From Collinsella aerofaciens (GTDB lineage: Bacteria; Actinomycetota; Coriobacteriia; Coriobacteriales; Coriobacteriaceae): a stretch of 17,536 nucleotides of DNA. Location of the stretch: NCBI RefSeq assembly GCF_901212495.1, contig NZ_CAAKNY010000043.1, positions 1 through 17,536 of the forward strand. Direction: 5' to 3'. Under the pieces are notes generated by a model, which saw only the letters and a list, made by a program, of their open reading frames with translations, was not told the origin of the DNA and did no database searches. The position numbers and the translations under genes are program-made. Shown piece by piece: positions 5,031 through 14,909 of this stretch (positions within the stretch are counted from its first letter, which is position 1; each line of letters begins with the position of its first letter).

Positions 5031-6386
5031 ATGTCTGCTATTGATATTGCGCTTGTTGTGATTGCCTTGGTGGCGGTGGGAGTTGCTGTGGTTTGCGCCC
5101 TGCAGCTTAAGGGCCTGCGTGCCGAGTTGCGAGAGCGTGGCGGCAACGACGCGGAGACGCTCGCGGCGCTCGAGCAGGCCAACAGCACACTCGATGCCCT
5201 CAACGTCGCGCTGGCAGAAACCCGCCGCACGGCAAACGCCATCGCGCAGCAGCAGACGACCGACGCCGCCGTGGAGCAGCAGCGCTACCTGACCATTGCG
5301 CGCGAGTTCTCACAGGCCGGCGACCGCATGGACGATCTGCGCCGTGAGACGGCCCAGCAGCTCGGCGCCAACCGCGAGGGCATCGAGCACCGCCTGGACA
5401 AGGTGCGCGAGACGGTCGATGCCCAGCTGGGTGCCATCCGCAAGGACAACAACGTTCAGCTCGACCAGATGCGCGCGACGGTGGACGAGAAGCTTTCCCG
5501 TACGCTCAACGATCGTCTGTCCGCATCGTTTAAGCAGGTGAGTGATCAGCTCGAGGCCGTGTACAAGGGCCTGGGCGACATGCAGTCCATCGCCACCGGC
5601 GTGGGCGACCTTAAGCGCGTGCTGGGCAATGTGAAGGCGCGCGGCATTTTGGGCGAGGTGCAGCTGGGCGCGATCCTGGCGGACATCCTTACGCCCGACC
5701 AGTATCTGGAAAACGTTGCCACCAAGCCTGGCGCCTCGGAGCGTGTTGAGTTTGCCGTCAAGCTGCCGGTAGACGAGGGCGATCCCGTGCTGCTGCCGAT
5801 TGACTCCAAATTCCCGGGCGACGCGTACGAGCATTTGCTTGATGCCCAGGAGTCGGGCGACGCGGAGGCCGTCGCCACTGCGCGCAAGACGCTCGATGCG
5901 ATGGTCAAACGCGAGGCAAAGGACATCTGCGAGAAGTACCTGAGCGTGCCCGCGACGACCAACTTTGGCATTCTGTTCGTGCCGTTTGAGGGCCTGTTCG
6001 CCGAGGTCGTCAGTCGTCCCGGGCTTATCGAGACCCTGGGCCGCGATTATCACGTCAACGTTGCCGGCCCCAGCACCATGGCCGCCATCCTCAACAGCCT
6101 GCAGATGAGCTACCAGACGTTTAGGCTGCAAAAACGCACCGATGATGTGTTGCGCGTGCTTTCCGCCGTCAAGGCCGAGCTGCCGCGCTATCAAGCGGCG
6201 CTGCGTCGCGCCCAACAGCAGATCGAGACCGCGGGAAAGACGGTCGAGGGCATCATCACCACGCGCACCAACGTCATGGAGCGCAAGCTCAAGGATATCG
6301 ACGCCCTGGAGGATGCCGACGAGGCCGACGCGATCTTGGGGCTCACGTCCGCGGGCCTGCCCGCAGATCAAGAAGACGAGGACTAG
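5031..6386 (+). CDS. rmuC: RmuC family DNA recombination protein
   Basis: A 451-residue membrane-anchored protein of the RmuC family. The family is linked genetically to limiting recombination at inverted repeats and has a predicted nuclease-like fold. One N-terminal membrane segment (about 4-25, IDIALVVIALVAVGVAVV) is followed by a long Ala/Glu/Gln/Arg-rich coiled coil (26-170). The conserved RmuC domain occupies about 175-420, with the characteristic GNVKARGILGEVQLGAIL block, LPIDSKFP and FVPFEGLFAEV. The acidic C-terminus is typical. I chose ATG 5031 because it places the membrane segment at the very N-terminus; its GGCGGAG site is unusually close (3 nt). A TTG at 4998 is the in-frame alternative. 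It starts 51 nt after the HTH gene but is probably not part of that module, since it has the normal high GC. Confidence 0.92.
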   Translation: MSAIDIALVVIALVAVGVAVVCALQLKGLRAELRERGGNDAETLAALEQANSTLDALNVALAETRRTANAIAQQQTTDAAVEQQRYLTIAREFSQAGDRMDDLRRETAQQLGANREGIEHRLDKVRETVDAQLGAIRKDNNVQLDQMRATVDEKLSRTLNDRLSASFKQVSDQLEAVYKGLGDMQSIATGVGDLKRVLGNVKARGILGEVQLGAILADILTPDQYLENVATKPGASERVEFAVKLPVDEGDPVLLPIDSKFPGDAYEHLLDAQESGDAEAVATARKTLDAMVKREAKDICEKYLSVPATTNFGILFVPFEGLFAEVVSRPGLIETLGRDYHVNVAGPSTMAAILNSLQMSYQTFRLQKRTDDVLRVLSAVKAELPRYQAALRRAQQQIETAGKTVEGIITTRTNVMERKLKDIDALEDADEADAILGLTSAGLPADQEDED

Positions 6387-6511
6387 CTGTGCCTGACGGC
6401 GGGGCGTCTGCGCAAGCGCGGAGCGCGGGCGCTTTTCGTGTCGTACGTGCTTGAAGCGCGCTTTAGTGTGCAACAATGGCGTTTCGCCCTATCAGACGCG
6501 AAAGGAAGCCT

Positions 6512-8314
<1,803 letters not shown>

Positions 8315-8315
8315 G

Positions 8316-8342
8316 GTCCCCGTACGTGGGACAATCGTTTTT
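8316..8342 (+). terminator. Possible weak terminator after the ABC exporter
   Basis: GTCCC (8316-8320) pairs with GGGAC (8328-8332) around CGTACGT, and TTTTT follows at 8338-8342 after a 5-nt spacer. The spacer makes it weak. It lies 36 nt before the nth start, so partial readthrough into nth is plausible. Confidence 0.35.
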
Positions 8343-8377
8343 GTGAAGTTATGTTTCTGCCGATCCGAGGAGTCGTT

Positions 8378-9043
8378 ATGCCACGCGAGACCAATGCCGC
8401 CAAACGCGAGCGCGCCGTTGAGGTGTGCGAGCGCCTTAACCGTCGCTATGGCCCGGTCGAGTGCTTTTTGGACCACGAGAATCCCTTTAGGCTACTTATC
8501 TCGGTACTGCTCTCGGCTCAGACGACCGACGCGCAGGTCAATAAGGTAACGCCCCAACTATTTGCCCAGTGGCCCACGTCCGAGGCCATGGCCGGGGCAA
8601 GTGTGACCGACGTGGCCGAGACCATCAAGTCACTCGGCTTTTATAAGAGCAAGGCCAAGCACGCCGTGGAGGCCGCGCAGATGATCGTTGCCGATTACGG
8701 CGGCGAGGTACCGGCCGACATGAAGGAGCTCGTCAAGTTGCCGGGTGTGGGACGTAAAACGGCGAACATCGTGCTCAACGTGGGGTTTGGCATTGTCGAG
8801 GGCATCGCGGTCGATACGCACGTCAACCGCATCGCGCACCGCCTGATGCTGAGCCCCAAGACGCATGCCAAAGAGCCGCTCAAGACCGAGCAAGATCTGC
8901 TCAAGATTCTGCCGCACGAGTATTGGGGATCGGTCAACCACCAGTGGATCACCTTTGGCCGCGAGATCTGCGACGCCCGCAAACCCAAGTGCGATGAGTG
9001 CCCGCTGGCAGACCTTTGCCCCAGCGTGCGTGTGATGGGGTAG
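8378..9043 (+). CDS. nth: Endonuclease III (Nth), DNA glycosylase/AP lyase
   Basis: A 221-residue base excision repair enzyme that removes oxidised pyrimidines and cuts the abasic site. The helix-hairpin-helix LPGVGRKTAN contains the catalytic Lys127, and VDTH contains the catalytic Asp146; these correspond to K120 and D138 of E. coli Nth, with one extra residue between them. The Fe-S ligands are complete: Cys198, 205, 208 and 214 in the C-x6-C-x2-C-x5-C pattern. The ATG at 8378 follows GAGGAG at 8367-8372; an in-frame ATG at 8351 lacks a ribosome site. It contrasts with the MutY-like paralogue at 1064-1969, which has lost the same cluster. Confidence 0.96.
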   Translation: MPRETNAAKRERAVEVCERLNRRYGPVECFLDHENPFRLLISVLLSAQTTDAQVNKVTPQLFAQWPTSEAMAGASVTDVAETIKSLGFYKSKAKHAVEAAQMIVADYGGEVPADMKELVKLPGVGRKTANIVLNVGFGIVEGIAVDTHVNRIAHRLMLSPKTHAKEPLKTEQDLLKILPHEYWGSVNHQWITFGREICDARKPKCDECPLADLCPSVRVMG

Positions 9044-9162
9044 GGGCCCGCCGCATTTTGCCGGCACCCGAGGACGGCGACTAATGTTGCGCAGCACATG
9101 TGGGTCGCGAGGGCTCAATATGATGGCGACAGATGCCGTTTGTTGTGAGGGGATGCCCGAAT

Positions 9163-9297
9163 ATGTCTTGCACCAAGTGTGGCTCCGAGATGCCCGACGG
9201 AACTGATTTTTACACGAACTGCGGGGCTGGGCATGCGCTTGAGCAGGAGTATATGTTGCTTCCTGTCGCCTCATGCAAAAATGTGTTGCTAATTTAG
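9163..9297 (+). pseudogene. Truncated zinc-ribbon protein remnant
   Basis: A 44-codon frame starts MSCTKCGSEMPDGTDFYTNC, behind a GAGGGG site at 9147-9152. This is the N-terminal double-CxxC zinc ribbon often found at the start of bacterial membrane or regulatory proteins, but the third ligand, normally in FCTNCG, is Tyr here (TAC for TGC), so zinc binding would be lost. After the ribbon the frame runs only 22 more codons to TAG, with no further recognisable domain. I read it as the decayed 5' end of a larger gene. It lies in a 328-nt gap (9044-9371) that otherwise holds no gene I can see; a TATGAT hexamer at 9119-9124 has no matching -35. Confidence 0.5.
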
Positions 9298-9371
9298 AAG
9301 CCTATTCAAGCGCGCCGAAGTCGTGGCGTGCTGGCGTAGCATGAACAAAAAATCAAGCAATGGAGGGCAAC

Positions 9372-10838
9372 GTGGCAACATTGAAGACGCGAGAGCTTGA
9401 AGATTATTTTGAGCGCATTGTGCGCACGCGCGAAGGTGACCTACCTGGTCGTCGCAAAGGCGACGAATACTTGTCTCAAACCCATGCACTCTACCATGGC
9501 GACCCTGCGCCCTGGGCTTTAACGCCAAAGATATTCGATAAGGATATGACGGCGCTTCTTAAGGAGGCGGCCGAGCGCATGTACGGCATTATGGACAAGG
9601 TGACACGGGCGTTTTGTTCCGATGCCTCCGTGCGTGCATGGTTTCGCATGGATCCGGCTTTTGCTGACCTGTGCGCAATGGATGCCGGCTATGATTGCCA
9701 GATCCCCCTTGCGCGCGTTGATATCTTTCTTGACGAGGACGCCGGTTCGTATACGTTTTGCGAGCTCAATACCGATGGCAGTGCTGGAATGGTAGTGACC
9801 GATGCGGTCTGTCAGGCAGTGCGAATGACGCCTTCCTTTGAGGAGTTTGCATCCGACCACCCCGGCTTTCGGCAGTACGATTTATGCGGCAGCTGGATAG
9901 ATGCATTGTTTGAGACCTATGCAGAGTGGGAGCTGGCCCATCCTCGCCGCACCGAGGATGGTGCGCGATCGGACGACGGGGCCTGCGTTGACGAGGGGCT
10001 CTATGCACCGCAATCAAAGATATATCCTGCTTCGGTGGCAATCGTCGACTATTCGGAAAGCATCGACTTGGAAGATGCAGCTCATTTTGTCGACCTTATG
10101 AGGCAGCGGGGCGTAGTCGCACGCTTTGCGGATGTGCGTGACCTGCGGATTGTCGAAGAAGAGGGCGGTGCTAGGCGCCTGTGCGATGCCGCTGGTCCTA
10201 TTGATTGCGTTTGGCGGCGCGCGGTGACCGGCGAGCTGTGGGATAAGCCGTGCGACGGACGCTCGGCCTTAATCGAGGCTGCCCAAGAAGGGCTTGCATG
10301 CATCGTCGGTGGTTTTAGAACGTGGCCGTGTGCGACTAAGACCGTATTTGCGTTTTTGTGGTCTCGAGCCGGGCAGTCCTTGTTGAGCCCTGAGGAGCAA
10401 TCGTTTGTACGGGAGCATGTGCCCTATACCGAGATTTTGGACGAAAGCACCCAGTTGTCGAGATTTGCCGAAAAGGATCGATGGATTGTCAAGCCGTGCG
10501 GCGGCTACAACGCGGTTGGCGTTGTCGCCGGTTTGGATGTCACGGAACGGGAATGGTCCCAGGTGCTTGCTCGCGCTGTGGCAGCTGGGGCGATTGTGCA
10601 GGAGTATGCTCAGCAGTATCAGACTCCCTGCTTGCGCGGAACGCTTGTCGATGGGCCGCATCGAGGAGAGGCGCCCAAAGGACTTGTGGATGATCTTGGT
10701 TTTGCGCCCGCTTCTAATATGGAAGGCCTGTACCTGTATCGCGGCCGTTTTGCGGGCGTGTACACACGCGTCGGTTTTGCCAACACCATAGGTGAGTGGA
10801 CGAGCCGCCTGAACGTTGCGAGCTTTTTTGAGGAATAG
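9372..10838 (+). CDS. ATP-grasp, glutathionylspermidine synthase-like ligase
   Basis: A 488-residue cytoplasmic protein that looks like a circularly permuted ATP-grasp enzyme of the glutathionylspermidine-synthase-like group. These use ATP to join a carboxylate to an amine. The putative metal/ATP segment FCELNTDGSAGM (Glu131, Asn133, Asp135) resembles the E-x-N-x-D motif of the group. WIVKPCGGYNAVGV (Lys374) resembles the nucleotide-binding Lys/Gly loop, and IVQEYAQQYQTP follows the pattern of the next ATP-grasp strand. There is no amidase domain as in the bifunctional E. coli enzyme, and no partner gene beside it, so the substrate is unknown. Several surplus Cys residues and an acidic insert (about 190-215) are present. 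I chose GTG 9372, which follows GGAGGG at 9362-9367; ATG 9360 precedes that site. The family call is from motifs recalled by eye and is moderate. Confidence 0.6.
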   Translation: MATLKTRELEDYFERIVRTREGDLPGRRKGDEYLSQTHALYHGDPAPWALTPKIFDKDMTALLKEAAERMYGIMDKVTRAFCSDASVRAWFRMDPAFADLCAMDAGYDCQIPLARVDIFLDEDAGSYTFCELNTDGSAGMVVTDAVCQAVRMTPSFEEFASDHPGFRQYDLCGSWIDALFETYAEWELAHPRRTEDGARSDDGACVDEGLYAPQSKIYPASVAIVDYSESIDLEDAAHFVDLMRQRGVVARFADVRDLRIVEEEGGARRLCDAAGPIDCVWRRAVTGELWDKPCDGRSALIEAAQEGLACIVGGFRTWPCATKTVFAFLWSRAGQSLLSPEEQSFVREHVPYTEILDESTQLSRFAEKDRWIVKPCGGYNAVGVVAGLDVTEREWSQVLARAVAAGAIVQEYAQQYQTPCLRGTLVDGPHRGEAPKGLVDDLGFAPASNMEGLYLYRGRFAGVYTRVGFANTIGEWTSRLNVASFFEE

Positions 10839-11007
10839 CCGTTTCTTGGGGCACCTTCCGTGGTTGCGGCGTTCGACGTGACGGGGAGATTTTGGCGGGG
10901 CCGGTGAGTTCAGTTCTGTCTGGCGTTTTTGTTGCGGGGCTGGGTGTACGCCTGAGCTGGAGTCCCCTCCATGCGCTACCATGACAGGCAACGAATTTGA
11001 CGAACGA

Positions 11008-11036
11008 CCCGTCGAGCTTGCCTCGGCGGGCTTTTG
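11008..11036 (+). terminator. Intrinsic terminator or leader hairpin just before mfd
   Basis: CCCGTCGAG (11008-11016) pairs along all 9 positions (one G-T) with CTCGGCGGG (11022-11030) around CTTGC, followed by CTTTTGG. The stem ends 19 nt before the mfd ribosome site. It may end the upstream transcript or attenuate an mfd leader. The T-tract is short (four T). Confidence 0.5.
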
Positions 11037-11060
11037 GCGTTGCAATGCCGGAGGAACAGC

Positions 11061-14000
11061 ATGCTCATTCACCGTATAGCCGCGCAGCTCTACACTGCCG
11101 AGGCGCTGCAGACCGTCGAGGCCGGGCTCGATTCTGGCGAGGACGTGACGCTGGCCGTGTCTCAGTCGGGCCGAACGCTTATGGCCGCCGCCCAGTTTGC
11201 GCGTCGTCCACGCCCCACGGTCTACATCGTGAGCGGCGAGGATGCGGCCGATCGCGCCGCACGCAGCCTTGCCGCCTACGTGGGCCTGGCGCACGTGTGC
11301 CGCTTTCCCGAGCGCAAGGACTACCCTTGGCGCGAACAAGCGCCCGACGATGCCGTGGTGGCGCAGCGCTGCGAGGCGCTGGGGCGCATCGTGCGCGGAG
11401 ACAACTGCATCATGGTCGCCTCGGCCCGCGCACTGCTGCGCTGCGTGCCGCCGGTCGAGAGCCACTACTGGGAGTCCACTACTTTTGCGGTGGGCGAGGA
11501 GATTCCCTTTGACGAGGTGCCGCAGCGTCTGGTGGGCATGGGCTACACCAATGCCGGTGCCGCCGACGCGCCCGGCCTGTTCCGTGTGCACGGCGACACC
11601 GTCGAGGTGTTTCCCGCGCAGGAAAAGGCGCCTGTGCGCATTGAGTTTTTCGGCGACGAGATCGACCGCATCCGCCGCATGGTGAGTTCAACGGGCCAGA
11701 CCATCGGCAACGAGGACAGCATCGAGATCTTCCCGTGCCGCGAGCTCGCACTCACCGACGACGCCGTCCACAACATGCATGTGGCGCTCTACCGCGCCAG
11801 CCAGGACGACAGCAAGTTGGCGGCGCTGCTCGAGATGGTGGATGCGCGCATCGTCACGCCCGAGCTCGACCGTTTTTTGCCGGTGATGTACGGCCAGACC
11901 GTGAGCCCGCTGTCGCACGTGAGTGGCAAGGCGCTCGTGGTGCTGTCCGAGCCGCGCTCGCTGTTCGACGATTGCCTGCGTGCCTACGAGGATATCGAGG
12001 CCCGTGCCGGCGAGGCGGGGGTCGACCGTCTGGACGGCCTGTACGTGCGCGCCCAGCAGCTCGACTTTGGTGCTCAGCAGCGCCTGAACTACGTGAGCCT
12101 GATCCGTGCCGGCGGTGCGGTTACGGCGGAGCTCAAGATTGAGCAGCCAGCTATTGCAGGCTCGGATAACCGTTTTATGACGCGCATCCAGGAGGTCGTG
12201 GGCAAGCGCTATGCCTGCGTGTTTGCCATTCCCGACCGCGGCGCGCGCGAGTCGATGGAGCTCACCTTTGGCGACGAGGGCATTACCTTTGAGGAATCGC
12301 TGACCGCGGCGCCCGAAAATGCCGGCGCTATCGGCGACCGCGTACGCGTGGCAGCGGCGGATTCTGCCGACCGTGCAGCCCGCCAGGATGCCCATGCTGC
12401 GATTCGCGAGCGCAAGGCCGACGCGCTCAACGCCCGCTCGCTCGAGGCGGGTGCCGCCCAGGCTGCCGCCGGCGCCGCCGTGCCCACCATCTCGCGCGGA
12501 CGCGTGACCTTTGTCGATGCCGCCTTGCCGCAGGGCGTGGTGGTGCCCGACGCCAACCTGGCTGTGTTCTCAATCGCCGACCTCAACGCCCGCATGGATG
12601 CCAACCGCGCGCGCAGCCGCCGCAAGGTTGACATTACGCAGATTACCTTCCCGTTTAAGCCGGGCGACTACGTGGTGCACGCTACCCACGGCATCGCGCT
12701 CTTTAGCGAGATCGCGCGCCAGGAAGTGGGCGGCAAGGAGCGCGACTACTTTTTGCTGGAATATGCCGATGGCGACAAGCTCTACGTGCCGCTGGAGCAG
12801 GTTGACCGCATCACGCGTTACGTTGGCCCCGACGGCGACAAGCCGCGCCTGACCAGGCTCAACACCGCCGACTGGACGCGGGCTACCAACAAGGCGCGCA
12901 AGAATGCCAAAAAGCTGGCGTTTGACCTGGTCGACCTGTATACGCGCCGCTCGTCGATTACCGGTATCGCCTGTCCGCCCGATACGCCCGAACAGATCGA
13001 GATGGAGCAGAGCTTCCCCTACGACGAGACGCGCGACCAGCTGGAGGCTATCGCCGACATCAAGGCCGACATGGAGGCGCCCAAGCCCATGGACCGCCTG
13101 CTGTGCGGCGACGTGGGCTTTGGCAAGACCGAGGTCGCCCTGCGCGCGGCCTTTAAGTGCGTTGACTCCGGCCGCCAGGTCATGGTGCTCTGCCCCACGA
13201 CCATTCTGGCCCAACAGCACTACGAGACGTTCTTTGAGCGCTTTGCCCCGTTTGGCCTGGAGGTCGAGGTGCTCAGCCGCTTTCGCACGCCGGCGCAGCA
13301 AAAGCGTGCGCTCAAGGCGTTCGCCGAGGGCACGATCGACGTGCTTATCGGCACGCACCGCCTGCTTTCGGCCGATGTGAACCCCAAAAACCTGGGCTTG
13401 GTGATCATCGACGAGGAACAGCGCTTTGGCGTGCAGCATAAGGAACAGCTCAAGAACCTGCGCGAGCAGATCGACGTGCTCACGCTTTCGGCCACGCCCA
13501 TTCCGCGAACCATGCAGATGGCCACGAGCGGTGTGCGCGATATGAGCCTGATCACCACGCCGCCGACCGGGCGCCGTCCCGTGATCGTGCACGTGGGGGA
13601 GTACGATCCCGACGTGGTGAGCGCGGCGATTCGCCTGGAGGTGGGCCGCGGCGGTCAGGTGTACTACGTGTCCAACCGCGTCAAGACCATCGACGACGCC
13701 GTGGCGCGCGTGCACGAGGCCGCGCCCGAGGCGCGCGTGGGCGTGGCACACGGCAAGATGAGCCCGCGCGAGGTCGAGGACGTGATGATCGAGTTCGCGA
13801 CCAAGAAGATCGACGTGCTCATCGCCACGACCATCGTGGAGAGCGGCATCGACAACGCGACGGCCAACACGCTCATCATCGAGGATTCGCAGCGTCTGGG
13901 TCTGGCACAGCTCTACCAGCTCAAGGGCCGCGTGGGCCGCTCTGCCACGCAGGCCTACGCGTACTTTATGTTCCCGGGCGAGCTGCCGCTCACCGAGGAG

Positions 14001-14693
14001 GCCACGGCACGCCTGACCGCACTGTCCGAGTTCCAGGACCTGGGCAGCGGCATGCGCATTGCCATGCGCGACCTGGAGATCCGCGGTGCCGGTTCGCTTA
14101 TGGGTGCCGAGCAGCACGGCAACCTATCGAGCGTGGGCTTTGACCTGTTTACGCAGATGCTGGGCCAGGCCGTGGCTGAGGCGCGCGGCGATGACGATGC
14201 CGGCATGGAGGCGGCGAGCGTGGGCATTAACCTGCCGGCCGATTACTTCTTGTCCGAGGAGTACCTACCGGCGGTGGACCAGCGCGTGCTCGTGTACCGC
14301 AAGCTCGCGGCGGCCGAGGACCTGGAGAGTATCGACGAGGTGCAGGAAGAGACCGAGGCCGCGCACGGTGAGCTGCCACTGGCAGGACTCAACCTGTTCA
14401 ACCGCGCGCGCATCCGTATCCGCGGCGAGCGCTTGGGGCTCGAGAGCGTTACGCTCAGCGGTGGGCGCATTACCTTCCTGGGCGTTGACGTTCCCAAGAA
14501 GGTAGCCTTTGAGCTTAAGACCCGCTATGGCGCGGTGAACTTCCCCAAAAGCCGCAAGCTGTCGGTGCCCTACAAGGCCGGCGCCGGGGCGGGCAGCGGC
14601 CTGGGCCGCGGCCTTGACGCCAGCGACGGCACCGGTCCGGTGGCAGCCGCCCTCATGCTGCTGCAGCAGCTGGGCGCGAGCGACGACGACTAA
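11061..14693 (+). CDS. mfd: Transcription-repair coupling factor Mfd
   Basis: A 1210-residue ATP-driven DNA translocase that removes RNA polymerase stalled at lesions and recruits UvrA. The UvrB-like N-terminal part covers about 1-380. The RNA-polymerase interacting (CarD/Tudor-like) domain starts at FKPGDYVVH (from 532). The SF2 translocase follows, with Walker A GDVGFGKTE (683-691), DEEQ (784-787), SATPIPRTMQ and the GRVGRS block. The C-terminal TRCF domain begins near 1040. It is about 60 residues longer than E. coli Mfd (1148), mainly through an Ala/Arg-rich segment near 430-485 and a Gly/Ala-rich tail (1173-1190) ending in acidic residues. ATG 11061 follows GGAGGA at 11050-11055; an in-frame start at 11034 overlaps the upstream hairpin and has no site. 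All helicase motifs appear intact. Confidence 0.97.
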   Translation: MLIHRIAAQLYTAEALQTVEAGLDSGEDVTLAVSQSGRTLMAAAQFARRPRPTVYIVSGEDAADRAARSLAAYVGLAHVCRFPERKDYPWREQAPDDAVVAQRCEALGRIVRGDNCIMVASARALLRCVPPVESHYWESTTFAVGEEIPFDEVPQRLVGMGYTNAGAADAPGLFRVHGDTVEVFPAQEKAPVRIEFFGDEIDRIRRMVSSTGQTIGNEDSIEIFPCRELALTDDAVHNMHVALYRASQDDSKLAALLEMVDARIVTPELDRFLPVMYGQTVSPLSHVSGKALVVLSEPRSLFDDCLRAYEDIEARAGEAGVDRLDGLYVRAQQLDFGAQQRLNYVSLIRAGGAVTAELKIEQPAIAGSDNRFMTRIQEVVGKRYACVFAIPDRGARESMELTFGDEGITFEESLTAAPENAGAIGDRVRVAAADSADRAARQDAHAAIRERKADALNARSLEAGAAQAAAGAAVPTISRGRVTFVDAALPQGVVVPDANLAVFSIADLNARMDANRARSRRKVDITQITFPFKPGDYVVHATHGIALFSEIARQEVGGKERDYFLLEYADGDKLYVPLEQVDRITRYVGPDGDKPRLTRLNTADWTRATNKARKNAKKLAFDLVDLYTRRSSITGIACPPDTPEQIEMEQSFPYDETRDQLEAIADIKADMEAPKPMDRLLCGDVGFGKTEVALRAAFKCVDSGRQVMVLCPTTILAQQHYETFFERFAPFGLEVEVLSRFRTPAQQKRALKAFAEGTIDVLIGTHRLLSADVNPKNLGLVIIDEEQRFGVQHKEQLKNLREQIDVLTLSATPIPRTMQMATSGVRDMSLITTPPTGRRPVIVHVGEYDPDVVSAAIRLEVGRGGQVYYVSNRVKTIDDAVARVHEAAPEARVGVAHGKMSPREVEDVMIEFATKKIDVLIATTIVESGIDNATANTLIIEDSQRLGLAQLYQLKGRVGRSATQAYAYFMFPGELPLTEEATARLTALSEFQDLGSGMRIAMRDLEIRGAGSLMGAEQHGNLSSVGFDLFTQMLGQAVAEARGDDDAGMEAASVGINLPADYFLSEEYLPAVDQRVLVYRKLAAAEDLESIDEVQEETEAAHGELPLAGLNLFNRARIRIRGERLGLESVTLSGGRITFLGVDVPKKVAFELKTRYGAVNFPKSRKLSVPYKAGAGAGSGLGRGLDASDGTGPVAAALMLLQQLGASDDD

Positions 14694-14748
14694 TTGGGGT
14701 GACGCTGCAAACGCCCCATTTGGGCAATCTGTCCCTCACTCGTCGGTC

Positions 14749-14764
14749 GCGTACTCAAGTACGC
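14749..14764. repeat. Short perfect-arm palindrome in the mfd-PAP2 gap
   Basis: GCGTACT and AGTACGC flank a central CA. Nearby, GCCC-CATTT-GGGC folds at 14713-14725, and CCATTTG at 14716-14722 is inverted as CAAATGG at 14793-14799. None is followed by a T-tract. Together they suggest structured intergenic DNA, possibly a dispersed repeat. Confidence 0.4.
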
Positions 14765-14820
14765 TTCCCTTCTCTTTCGGGCCACCTTGCCACAAATGGA
14801 ACGTTTTCGCTTACTTATGC

Positions 14821-14881
14821 TCAACCTGTAAGGGTTTTTACGGGACAAAGCTATCTTCGTCTCACTCACATTGCAGGTTGA
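14821..14881. repeat. Inverted repeat upstream of the PAP2 gene
   Basis: TCAACCTGTAA (14821-14831) and TTGCAGGTTGA (14871-14881) are inverted copies (8 exact pairs, then one G-T and two more), separated by 39 nt. The right arm ends about 17 nt before the ribosome site of the PAP2 gene, so it could be an operator or an mRNA leader structure. Confidence 0.4.
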
Positions 14882-14909
14882 CCGCCCTTCACCCGACCGA
14901 AAGGAAAGT

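Noticed and set aside
6387..6475. GC-rich stem AGCG-CGGG-CGCT then TTT as the rmuC terminator, and TTGAAG at 6451 as a promoter
   Set aside because: The stem is only 4 bp and the T run is short; no -10 hexamer lies at a proper distance from TTGAAG.
12570..14117. Minus-strand open frame of 515 codons opposite mfd
   Set aside because: It is the complement of the conserved Mfd helicase region; its His/Leu/Val-rich composition is a typical GC shadow.
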